Of a stretch of DNA of 64,000 bases, positions 11,945 to 22,700 are shown piece after piece. The stretch is from assembly GCA_963675135.1 (NCBI GenBank), contig OY776129.1, positions 77,217,348-77,281,347 of the forward strand, given 5' to 3'. The DNA is from Galeopsis tetrahit (Eukaryota > Streptophyta > Magnoliopsida > Lamiales > Lamiaceae). Position 1 is the stretch's first letter; each line of letters begins with the position of its first letter. Position numbers and translations under genes: made by a program. The notes below the pieces were generated by a model. It was not told the DNA's origin, ran no database searches, and worked only from the letters and a program-made list of their open reading frames with translations.

Positions 11945-12445
11945 TTTTAGAGACGGATTTTTCGTCGGCCGCCGAGGTTACCGACGGAATTACCGACGGA
12001 AAGTCGGTCGTCCCCTTTTTCGGCGTCAGCTTTTTTTGCCGACGGATTTTTGAATTCCGTCGGAAATACCGACGGAAATGCCGAGGGAAATGTCCGTCAG
12101 CTTTTTCCGACGGAATGTCCGTCGGTATTCCGGACAACCCGTTTAACAAACCGGGTCAACATTCCGACGGAATTTCCGTCGGAAAGAATGAATTAAAATA
12201 ATTATAAAAGAAATTAGAATGAATTAAAATAATTATAAAACAAATTAATTTTTGAATAAATTGATTTCGAAATTCACATATCGACGGAATATCCGTCGGT
12301 ATTTGACCGACGGAATATCCGTCAGTAAAAAGAAATATGAATAAAAAAATATGATTTCGAAATTCAAATGCCAACGGAATATCCGTCGGCATTTGACTGA
12401 CGGAATATCCGTCGGCATTTTTCCGACGGAATATCCGTCAGTAAA
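11945..12445. repeat. Left subterminal array of CACTA element
   Basis: Many copies of TTCCGTCGG and its complement CCGACGGAA, often paired as short palindromes, fill 11950-12180 and 12280-12440. In CACTA elements such subterminal words bind the element's DNA-binding protein. The same word recurs at 13145-13300 and 17815-18060. Confidence 0.85.
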
Positions 12446-12746
12446 ACAAAATATTAATAAAAAAAATATGGGTGGCCGGGGAGGCCCCGACCAGAATTTC
12501 ATTTTCCGACCAGAATTAATTGGCATTGGTTTATCGAAATACTTTTTATTTATTTTAGTGAGAATTGATCAATGTTTTAACTTGGAGATAAAACATCTAT
12601 TGCAAGATATTCATGAATTTAGAAGTAATGAAAGTAAGAAATTGAGATAAAATTACCATTTTTTCTTGAAAATCAAACATCAAAACCTTGTGAAAATGCA
12701 CTAAATTAGTTGAGAATATATGTTGTTCCATTTTGAGAGCTTCTTC

Positions 12747-12974
12747 CTAAGAACAAAAGAAGAACAAACGAGTTTGAGTAGTTCTCATATTGGCCGGCCG
12801 GAAAATGTTGGCCGGAGTTCTCAGGGCCATTCCGCCGGCGCCGATGAAATCCTCAAGTTTCGGCGCTGCAGAGTGAAAAAGAGTGTTAGTATTAGCATTT
12901 AGATGATGTTCTTGAAATAAATTAGTGAAAAAGATTGAACCTTGGGGCTCATTTGATGTGTTGATGGCTTCCAT
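12747..12974 (-). CDS. Short open frame in CACTA element, possible captured fragment
   Basis: This 75-codon frame begins MEAINTS and contains PKLEDFIGAGG. PKLEDF-type motifs occur in AINTEGUMENTA/PLETHORA-like AP2 proteins, but the match is short and no AP2 domain is present. It could be a captured host fragment or part of the element's second gene. The adjoining DNA has a 35-bp duplication (ATGGCTTCCATTTGATGTCG, twice) and a GAGGTGGGGGGAATGGGG duplication. Confidence 0.25.
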   Translation of the reverse strand: MEAINTSNEPQGSIFFTNLFQEHHLNANTNTLFHSAAPKLEDFIGAGGMALRTPANIFRPANMRTTQTRLFFFCS

Positions 12975-13144
12975 TTGATGTCGCCGAAAATGATGTGTTG
13001 ATGGCTTCCATTTGATGTCGCCGATTCTGAGGATTTTGAGGTGGGGGGAATGGGGCCGAAGAGTGGAGGGAGGCGAGGTGGGGGGAATGGGGCCGAAACA
13101 GGAATGTAAAGAGAGGAGGGAGGCGAGGTTGAGGTTTTATATAA

Positions 13145-13300
13145 GGGGTTATTTTCCGCCGGCATGTACAAATACCGACGGATATTCCGTCGGTATTTAT
13201 CAAATGGTGAATTTCGACGGACATATATAAATACCGACGGATAATCCGTCGGTATTTGTTCAAAAAGTAAATACCGACGGAAAGTTAATTCCGTCAGCAT
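13145..13300. repeat. Internal GACGGA-core array of CACTA element
   Basis: Five to six TTCCGTCGG/CCGACGG palindromes end in a T-run and AATTCAATTTTTT. This whole block resembles 17840-18110 in the same orientation, so it looks like a duplicated copy of the central regulatory array rather than part of the left terminus. Confidence 0.75.
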
Positions 13301-14923
13301 TTTGGCGATTTTTTTTTTTTTTAAATAATTCAATTTTTTCTATATACTTACTAAATTACCAAAATATTTTTTAAAAAAATCACAAAATTCATTTCTTCCA
13401 CATATATTAATATATATATTGGTTGTGACTTATATTTATAGTAAATTTAATTTTTATAATTTGTACCTAAATGATAAATAATTAATTAACTTTTATAAAA
13501 TAAGAAATAAATACATTACATTAATTGAATTAATTTTCATCTTCATCGTCTTCATCCTCCTCTTCGTCCTTATCCTCCTCCTCCTCATCATCATCTTCCT
13601 CATCCTCATCCTCCTCCTCATCCTCATCTTCTTCATTCTCCTCTTCATCCTCATCTTCATTCTCCTCTTCATCCTCTTCTTCATCCCCCTCCTCTTCACC
13701 TTCAATTTCGATTAATTGGGGATTTGCAGCCGTCAAGGGTACAGAAAGATTGAAATCTCCCGTAAAGACTTCAGTTGGAGTCTCTATTTGTTCTGTTTGA
13801 AATGGAGATTCATCTTCAGTATTTTTGTCCTTTTTAGGGACTTCTACCATTGACCTTGCCTTTACTTTGCAAACAGCGTGCCATTCATAACCACGTGGAG
13901 CTCCCGGATATGTGCAGTAGTATACTTGAGATACTTGATGGACAAATACAAATGGATCATCCGCAACATACGTCCTTTTCGAACTAACATCAACGAGCTT
14001 GTACTCCGGGTGAATTCTTGTTCCTAGATGGCCTGAATCAAACCAATGACACTTGAACAACACTACAGTCTTTGCTGGTTATCCTGGATATTCTACTTCG
14101 ACGACTTCCCGTAACACCCCAAAGTAATCACTTGCATCTGCATTGTAATTCGCACTGCTAACGCAGACGCCACTGTTGGTAGTCCCCTTTGTCGATGCAT
14201 ACCCAGACGTATGAAATCTGTAGCCCTTCACAATATAACCGTTGTAAGTCTTTACACGACGTAGTGGTCCCTTGCTGAGATCTCGTAAGAATGGACTGTC
14301 TAGAGCGTTATCCCGTCCCTATACGACTCAATTTAAAATTAATTAAAATAAATATTAATTTATTTACGTAAAACATAATTAATTAAATGGTACTCACATA
14401 ACGTTCGAACCATCGGGAAAATTCACGTTGAATACGAGCATCTATATATGCATCTGAGATGTTTGGTTCTGCTCGTCGTAGTTCTTGAGTGTACATCCTA
14501 ATTCACAACATTCAAAAACTTGGTTAATATTAAATGACATAAATGAAGTGGTATTTAAATAGACGATTTATATATGAAATACTTACTCAATGTATGGCTG
14601 AACTTCATCACAATTCAATAACACATACGTTTGTGCTATTTCCGCCTCCGAGTTCGTCTCCCAATATCGTTCAGTGGGTTTTCCTATTGGCCGTCCCTTA
14701 GTCTTGAATATGGAGAGCATTCCATCGACCTCTTCACTGATATCGTCAGCGGATGTACCACCGAAGTTACGTGGAGCACTTCTTAACTTTGTGTTGACGT
14801 GGTCTTCAAAGTAATAAGAACAAAACATGCCAACCTCTTCATTCAAATAAGCATTCACAATCGATGCTTCAACGTTTGCCTTTTGTTTAGCATTACGTTT
14901 CAAGTTGTGGAGATACCTGATAT

Positions 14924-14925
<2 letters not shown>

Positions 14926-14967
<42 letters not shown>
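14926..14967. repeat. CA/TA microsatellite in transposase intron 2
   Basis: A run of ACACAC followed by about fourteen TA dinucleotides lies just upstream of the exon 3 acceptor. Confidence 0.9.
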
Positions 14968-14970
<3 letters not shown>

Positions 14971-17049
14971 TTATAAGAATGCATGTGTAATTGTAATGAA
15001 ATAAAAAAAAAGTAAGATTTTACCTTTCAAATGGGTACATCCACCTGTATTGCACCGGACCACAAATTCTCGCTTCATACGCTAAGTGAACGGGTAAGTG
15101 TTCCATCGAGTTAAAGAAGTTAGGTGGAAAAATTTGTTCCAACTTACACAAAATCACTGGAATGTCTTCATCTAAACGAATCATATCATCGATCGTGATC
15201 GTTGTAGCCGTTAAATCTCTAAAAAATAGACTTAATTCAGTGATAGCCCTCCACACATTGAGAGGAAGAAGTTCCTTGAACGCAATCGGTATCAAGCGTT
15301 GCATAAATACATGACAATCATGACTCTTCATCCTTGCAACCTTACCCGTTGTTGTGTCTACGCATCGACTCAAGTTCGACACGTAGCCGTCCGGAAAGTT
15401 CAACTCCTTTATCCACCTACACAATCTTTGTTTTTGTGGCTTATCCAGTGTGTAGCTAGCCTTTGGAAATTTACCTGTACGTTCATCCTTTTTCAATTCT
15501 GGACGGCGACAAAGAGTGTCCAAATCCTCCCGAGACTTTGGAGTGTCTTTCGTCTTGCCTTCGGTGTTCATGATTGTGTGGAACACATTGTCAAACACAT
15601 TCTTTTCAATGTGCATCACATCCAAATTGTGTCGTATCAATAGTGAACTCCAGAATGGTAAGTCCCAAAAAATACTCATTTTGTTCCAACCACCCTCAAT
15701 TCCTCTGTTGTGTTCCGCTGCATTTTCCTCAGTACTTTTTTTCAACCCCGTCCACTGAATCTCATATAACAACCTACGTCCTGTACGGAGAGTAAATTAT
15801 AAGTGACACTAAAAGCAATAGATAAATATACGTTTAATACTCATTAAATAAATGTATAAAATACCATCTCGAAGTGGAGGTCGATTGTTTGTGACTGCTC
15901 TGTTCTTTACGAAGTTCTTCTTATTTCTTCGAAACGGGTGACCTTGAGGTAAGAACCTACGGTGATTATCGAACCATGAAACTTTTCTACTCACCGGGAG
16001 ACTGAAAGCTTTAGAATTCTCCATACAATACGGACATGCTTTCTTTCCGGCCGTACTCCAACCGGACAACATACCATATGCAGGAAAGTCGCTAATGGTC
16101 CATAAAAGAGCAGCACGCATCGTGAAGTTCTGCTTTCTAAAAACATCGTACGTTTGGACTCCATTCTCCCATAAGAAGATCAAGTCTTTTATAAGAGGTT
16201 GGAGATAAACATCCAGTTTGTCCTTTGGATTCGTTGGTCCAGGCACCAATACAGTCAGAAACATTGTTTGAGGTTTCATGCACATCCACGGAGGAAGATT
16301 ATACGGAGTCAGTATCACCGGCCACAAAGAATACTGCTTCCCATGCATCCCAAACGGTGCAAAACCATCAGTACACAAACCTAATCTCACATTCCTCGGT
16401 TCACAAGCAAAATCTGGAAACACGTTGTCAAGATGTTTCCAGGCCTCTGAGTCTGCCGGATGTCGCATCTCCCTCGACTCAGCCGAAGAGGAATCTGTAG
16501 CATGCCACGTCATGTGTTGTGCAGTGGCACTTGATTGATATAATCTCATCAAACGAGGAATGATAGGAAGGTAGTACATCTTCTTATATGGCACTTTCTT
16601 CTTTGTCTTCTTCGATTGACCACCAGGTCCCTTTCGACGTGCCTCTTTGTACCGGGGATGGCCACACAATCTACACATGTTCAGACTGCTATCTTCGTCA
16701 CCCCAATATAACATGCAACCCTTCACACAACAATCAATCTTCTCAACCGGCAAACCAACATTCTTCAACATTTGTTTGCTTTGATGAAACGTCGTAGGCA
16801 CCTTATTATTTTGAGGACAAATTTCACTGCATAACTGTGTCACTTGCTCATATGCCCTGTTAGAAAGCTTGTTCTCGGTCTTAATGTTCATGAGTCGTGC
16901 ATTAAATGACAACTGTGAGTGAGATTCACAACCCGTATATAAATCTTCTTCGACTAATTTGAGCATCTCATAAAACCGAAATGCCTCATTCGTCGGCTCC
17001 TCTTCCATGTTTGAAAAACCAGCTTCCCTGATCATTGTTTGATACATAT

Positions 17050-17180
17050 TCGGTTCTTCGTCCCCAAACTGTTGTTCTTCGTCCCCAAATTGTTGTTCTT
17101 CGTCCCCAAAATGTTGTTCTTCGTCCCCAAACTGTTGTTCTTCGTCCCCAAACTGTTGTTCTTCGTCCCCAAACCGTTGT
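17050..17180 (-). repeat. 21-bp coding minisatellite in transposase
   Basis: Six nearly identical 21-bp units encode tandem QFGDEEQ heptapeptides. The period is a multiple of three and keeps the frame open. It sits between the N-terminal zinc-binding-like domain and the Transposase_21 core, where a linker would be expected. Confidence 0.9.
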
Positions 17181-17814
17181 TCTACCTCGTTACTAGTGCC
17201 AACATGATCGAAATTTGCTTCTTGTTGATAGATTCCAGTAGTGTAATAGTAAAACACTTCATCAAATCTATAAGGCCAACGTGTTTCGCCATGACTAGTC
17301 CAATTATAATAATTATCAACGAAACAATTCTTCACAATATGCACTAGGACCTCATCAATCTCTTTATATTGCTTATTCTGACATTTCTTAGCATTACACG
17401 GACACCTAATGCAATTTCCACTCATGTAATGTGGCTGGCTTTTTGCAAATTCAACAAATAACACGAGTTCATTATAAAATTCCACATTCACATTTCCTCT
17501 AATCATTCTAGGAGTACAATACATCCAACGACGGTCAGGCAAATCCATCTGCTAATTTAAGTGGAGCAACACATTACTAAACTAAACTTATAATAAATTC
17601 AAACAAAACTTATGATATATATAACACATGTAATTACATTAATATATTGAATTTTATATATAGAGTAAATTAAAAATGGTAGAAAATGTACCGTAATTTG
17701 ATGTTTCTGAATACCCGAGCATGAGCATAAAAAAATTAGGCAGTAGAAAGTTTTGGTGTAAATTTGCAATACGAAAGTGAAGTGGAAAAAAAGAAAGTTT
17801 TAGGGAAACATTTC

Positions 17815-18060
17815 CCGACGGAAATGCCGACGGACTTATCTTTCCGTCGGCATTTCACCCGCCCAAATTTCCGTCGGTCAAGATAAATGCCGACGGATTA
17901 TCCGTCGGAATTTATCAAATGGTGAATTCCGACGGAAACTTAATTCCGTCGGCATTTCACCGCCCAAATTGCCGTCAGTAAATACAAATGCCGACGGATA
18001 TTCTGTCGGCATTTATCAAATTCCGAATTCCGACGGAAATTATATTCCGTCGGCATTTGG
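17815..18060. promoter_or_regulatory. Central GACGGA-core array between divergent CACTA genes
   Basis: About ten CCGACGGA/TCCGTCGG words, many in palindromic pairs, lie between the transposase start (17548, minus) and the GRF gene start (18169, plus). The position suggests a shared bidirectional control region. In related elements these words are bound by the element's own regulator; here that is inference. Confidence 0.65.
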
Positions 18061-18168
18061 CGTGTTAATTTTTTTTTTTTTTATTAATTAATTCAATTTT
18101 TTGTATATATAGCAACATAAAGCTCACACACACCATATTTGATTTTTTCTATTTTGCAAAGAAATGTC

Positions 18169-18558
18169 ATGTCTTCTTCATCTTCTATTCGATTTCAGCA
18201 AGGCCTTGTTTGTTATTGTGGAAAGGCATGTCGTACATATGCTTCTAAACAACCTAGAAGTAAAGGGAGGATATTTCATAATTGCCCTGACTCCCTAAGT
18301 GATGGTTGTGGTGGTGGATGTGGTTTCTTTGTATGGGCTGATACTCTAGAAAACTGTGGTGTTGACAAGAATCAAGGATCTAATCAAAGTGACCAAGAAA
18401 CTGAAGACATGAAGAAAATGACTCAAGAGATGAAGAAATTGGTTACAGAAATCAAGAATTTGGCTGAAGAAATCAAGGATTTAATCAAAGTGAACAAAAT
18501 CATTTTGATTGTGCTAGTTCTCATGGTTGCATCTACCACCTTCAAGTGGTTTGGTTAA
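18169..18558 (+). CDS. GRF-type zinc finger protein with C-terminal membrane anchor
   Basis: This single-exon frame encodes 129 aa. Residues about 14-55 carry a GRF zinc finger: CYCGKAC, then the GRIFHNC motif, then CGGGCGFFVWAD, with the expected Cys/His ligands. A charged coiled coil (MKKMTQEMKKLVTEIKNLAE) follows, then a hydrophobic C-terminus (IILIVLVLMVASTTF). This resembles plant At4g04775-type proteins, which often lie in or near transposons. I start at ATG 18169 (MSSSSS); an ATG at 18164 is out of frame. It is transcribed divergently from the transposase, so it is probably an accessory CACTA gene. Confidence 0.75.
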   Translation: MSSSSSIRFQQGLVCYCGKACRTYASKQPRSKGRIFHNCPDSLSDGCGGGCGFFVWADTLENCGVDKNQGSNQSDQETEDMKKMTQEMKKLVTEIKNLAEEIKDLIKVNKIILIVLVLMVASTTFKWFG

Positions 18559-19781
18559 ATATATGTATAATGCACTCTATATGAGGCTATTTTAATTTGT
18601 ACTAAAATGCACTCTTCAAGTGGTTTAAATCTATATCTAGAATGCACTCTAAATGAGATTATTTTGTACTCAATGAAACAAATGAATGCACCCTATTTTC
18701 ATCTATACACCAATAAACTACACAAATAAACTGCAATATATAGTTCAACATATTTTTCAACATAAACATAAATATATACATAAAGATAAATAAGTTCAAC
18801 AGAAAATTAAATAAGTTCAACAAAAAAATAAATTAGTTCAACACAAAATTAAATTGTTCAAATTGTTCAACCAAGATAGTTGCCAGTGCCCGGAAAGTTA
18901 AAAAATTGTTCCACATCCTCATTCAAGTTAAAAACCACTATATAATGCCTAAAAGGCCCATTTGTAACACTATCAAATACTGTTTAAATTATTCTCTTCT
19001 AATTTTTTATTTTTTTACTATCATGGATTACACAATAATTTCACCACAATAGCATAGTACAAAATTGAACCACAATAGAATAAGTATAACAACCTGCATT
19101 ACACAAAATTATGTATTTCGAAAGTCATTAACACTCGTTTTGGAGCTAATGGTCATGCCGTGTTTCTTCTTTTATGAAGTTTACGTAATTGCCTTAATCC
19201 ATCTATAATAAACCTTTGTCAAATGAATTTTTTCGATCATAGACCTGAAAGATAGGTTAACTATCGATTTAAGGCATAAAAAAAATTTCTTATCGATATA
19301 AAGCTCGATTTATATAAAACTATCAATTGAAGGCTTGAATTTTAACACCGTTAACAATTAGTTATACAATACTAGCGTCCATATAAGAGAAATGTTATCT
19401 TTCATACAATTTTTTTCACGACTAGATATATAATTTTATAAGGAAATTATTTTTGAGTTCGTATCAAAAAATAAAATAAAATTGAGTCATATCTTAAATG
19501 ATGTACCAATCCGTAAAACACCACTCACAAATAAATGATATTGTTCGTGACCATTTGATCGATACACCCCCTACAAAAACGGTTACAACACCATACTGAC
19601 AATAAAAAGGAACAATTGTGTAATAAGTATTAATAAGCAGTAACATACAAACCAAGAATTGGACCGGGATCAAATACACGAAGACTTCAAAAAAAGTAAC
19701 ATACAAACCGTGGGAATTCTATACGAATTACCTTTTTTTTTAGTAGTCCACACGAACAGAAACAAAATCAATACAGAAACT
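18559..19781. other. GRF gene 3' flank and intergenic DNA
   Basis: The GRF 3' flank has several ATGCACTCT words (18570-18650) and an ATAAATTAGTTCAACA-like repeat (about 18790-18860). I see no gene or CACTA right end. From about 19490 the sequence belongs to the duplicated membrane-protein unit, downstream of its acidic tail. Confidence 0.45.
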
Positions 19782-22700
19782 TTACTCTCCTCCTCCTCCT
19801 TCTCCTCTTTCTTCTTCTTCTTCTTCTTCCTCCGTCGGGGCACTGCTCATGACTCGTCTAGTCCAAAATAATAAGACATGCATTTTGTGGACAACCCATT
19901 CGATGAACAAACCAAATGCGTAGAGCAACATAAATGACACCGGAAAAGTTATGAAAAGCACAAGGGGCAAAAGCGAGATAGGATATTTGAGAAATATGCA
20001 TGCGAGAGAGGTTGTTGAGAGAAGGGCCGCGGCAAGAGCACCACGACCAAGTCTCTCAATCCATTCACGACTGAGAGTGACAGATTTCTCTTTCATCAGT
20101 CCCACAATTATCCAGTAGCAAACACTAGTTGCATAGAAAAACCACAACGCAATTGAATGATCTTCCTCTGTTTTTCCTTGAAGTTTCACCATTAGTCTTA
20201 AAAGAACAATCGCTGCTGCAGCCTCAAACTTCATTAGTTGCAACAGAGGAAGTGGAAGTGGAGGTGCCTCACTGCAAACGAACAATACAATAGGTCTTAT
20301 TAACATTTGAGGTGTAGAAGATGTTGTAGAAAACAACCTATATAGATGTAATAAGGGCAACAAAACTCATACTAGCTCTGATATATTGATGAAACCTCAA
20401 GGTGAGGAATTCTACAAATCCAAAGATGACTCTTGGATTACCTTAGCAATCAGTATAAAACACTATAATGAACTCAATAAATTTCTACTGAGGTACTACA
20501 TCTCTTCTTATTCTACTAGTTCCTAACTGATAGGGCATAATGGTATAGGTCCAAAGGAAGGAAGCCAATAGTCAGAAGTCAAGATGAGATCACGGCATCC
20601 CCCATCAGGACCTGATTACCCCGGGAACTGATCTTAGAAAATTAGACATGATTTCATCAGATCCCGGCGGGATCTGATCTGCCATCACTAACCTTATCTT
20701 GGGTACAGCCGGGCTTGTGGGCATGAATAAGAAGAAGAGTACTCCCCTCGTTCCTCCTTCTTTATTAGGACCTAGTAAATGAATTGTCTTGGCCCCCAAG
20801 AAGAGTAAGGAATCTGGGTGTGTCAGAATATCTCTGATACCCCTGCAAATGTGTGCGCACTACCCTAATAATCAGGTATGTGTCAGAGTCGTACCATGAC
20901 GTGGCACTATTTGTAACAAACCCTAGATTCAAATTTACATCCTTACCCTTCAGTCATAAGGTATAAAAGGTACCCCATTTTCATTTCAAAAGGTTTAAGT
21001 TACTATTCATTACTATTCACTCAAATTACTCTTACTCTCATCATCTTCTCCATCAATCTCGACTGACTTGAGCGTCGGAGGTCCGTCGCCGGACACCCCT
21101 CCGGCCCGGTTTGTGTGCAGGTCTTCAAACTCATCAAAGACGTGCACCATCATCATACATTCACGGATTTACGAAGGACTCGTTTAGGTATTTCTCATAT
21201 TAATCTCTCTCTTTGATTGTGTTCCTTATCGTTCACTCCTCTGAATTCGATAAGGTCACATCAAATGGCGCCGTCTGTGGGAAAATCTGACTAGGACGTG
21301 AGGTTTTTCACTTATTCAAGCTTTTCTAAAAAATGGTTGAAGAGAAATCAGTTTCTCAACCTACTATTTAAAAAATCCATATTCATGGGATCTGTTTATG
21401 TGTGTTCGTGGAGATATTAAATCCGTTTTGTGATCTTACTCGTTTAGTGATGGAGAATCAAGTGCAAAAGAACTTGAGCAAGGATTTCGAGGATGTGGCC
21501 AGTGATCCCGCTGCCACCAATAAACCGACTGGTATCATGGGCTCAGCCAGTGATATCAGAGTCGAGAATACCCTCCAAAGCCAAAGAGAGGAGGCACCAG
21601 CTCCATCTCCCTCTCCTGGACCGGTTGTTACTCTCCCTTTGGAAAGTTTGAGGGATTTAATCGCTGCCGCAGTAGATCATGCCTTATCTCGCAGAGGAGT
21701 ACCGGCGCAAGGTACTCCTACAGCCCCCCCGACAATGAATATACGAGAACAGATCCCCCTGGGAGATGTCCCTCCGACCCGAAGGGACCAGGTGTTGAAT
21801 GAACCAACGGAGGTATTAGCTGCAGCTACTGATAAAGGCACTAGGAAGAGAAAGGAGAGAGTCGTGTTGCCCACGAACGAGGAGAAGGAAGATAGTTCGG
21901 GAGAAGAATATGTTCAATCTTCAGCTCGAGAAAGCCTCAACACTGAGATTGTGGCATTGAGAAGAGAAATGGAAGAAATGAAAGGAATGTATGAGAAAAA
22001 TGCTACGAGTGGGAGAAGGGCAATGGGATCCCCTTTTGTTTCTGAGATTCTAATGGATCCACTCCCTAAGAATTTTAAAACACTTTCTTATGAATACGAT
22101 GGTACTACTGATCCTCAGGAGCACCTCCTCCGCTTCCAGAATGGAGCTCTCCTCCATCAATATACCGACGGAGTTAAGTGTCGAGTGTTTTTGACAACTT
22201 TGACAAAAGCAGCTCAACAATGGTTCGCACAACTTCCTCCCAATTCTATAAGTTCCTTCGCGGGGATGAGCTCCCTTTTCTTGCACCAATTTGCGAGTGC
22301 TCGAAGGCAGCTCAAGACGTCCTTGTCACTGATGAGCCTCAAGCAGAAAGCGGGAGAAAGCTTGAGGACCTTTCTGGGAGGATTCAACAAAGCGGCTCTG
22401 GAAGTTCCTAATGCAACAGGAGAGGTGAAAATTAATGCTCTCACTCAAGGCCTAGCAGAAGGAGATCTGTTCAAGTCCTTGGCTAAGCGCCCCCCATTGA
22501 CGTTTGATGAGCTACTGGCCAGAGCAGAAAAATACATCAATTTGGAAAATATTCAGAACACTAAGAAAGGGGAGGTAAAAAACGCTTACCCAAAGAGAGA
22601 GAATGGCGGAGACAAGAGGCGAAGGTACGAGGAGAGAGACGCCAGGGTAGAAACCAGGCACTTCCGAAATCACACGCCTCTGACCAAACAACCCTCAGAA

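Larger units (their letters stand above)
13530..17548 (-). pseudogene. CACTA TNP2-type transposase, five exons, one nonsense codon
   Basis: Exons 17548-15865, 15780-15024, 14916-14587, 14497-14398 and 14318-13530 join with GT-AG introns in consistent phase, giving 1,220 codons. Domains in order: transposase-associated N-terminus with conserved Cys residues (about 1-90), seven-residue FGDEEQ repeats (about 124-166), Transposase_21 core (about 330-600), a DUF4218-like part in exon 2 and a DUF4216-like part (WFDSGHLG, YVADDPFVFVHQVSQVYY) in exon 5. It ends in a Glu/Asp-rich tail of about 60 residues. A TAA at 14079-14081 interrupts exon 5 just before the DUF4216 part, so full-length product is unlikely. 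Start chosen at MDLPDRRWMY. Confidence 0.85.
11927..18560. mobile_element. CACTA (En/Spm) element, right terminus not found
   Basis: The left terminus is CACTACAAAAAAAGGGCG. It is followed by arrays of GACGGA-core subterminal repeats, a TNP2-type transposase gene (minus, 17548-13530) and a divergent GRF zinc-finger gene (plus, 18169-18558). I looked for the complement of CACTACAAAAAAA to the right, through 20 kb, and found none. The right end is therefore truncated, rearranged or very divergent, and the stated end is only the end of the last gene. The 3-bp target duplication cannot be tested. Confidence 0.8.

Noticed and set aside
15299..17347. Plus-strand frames within the CACTA transposase
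   Set aside because: They are antisense shadows of the five-exon transposase.
18940..18985. Right CACTA terminus at GGCCCATTTGTAACAC
   Set aside because: Does not match the complement of CACTACAAAAAAAGGG closely enough and has no subterminal array beside it.
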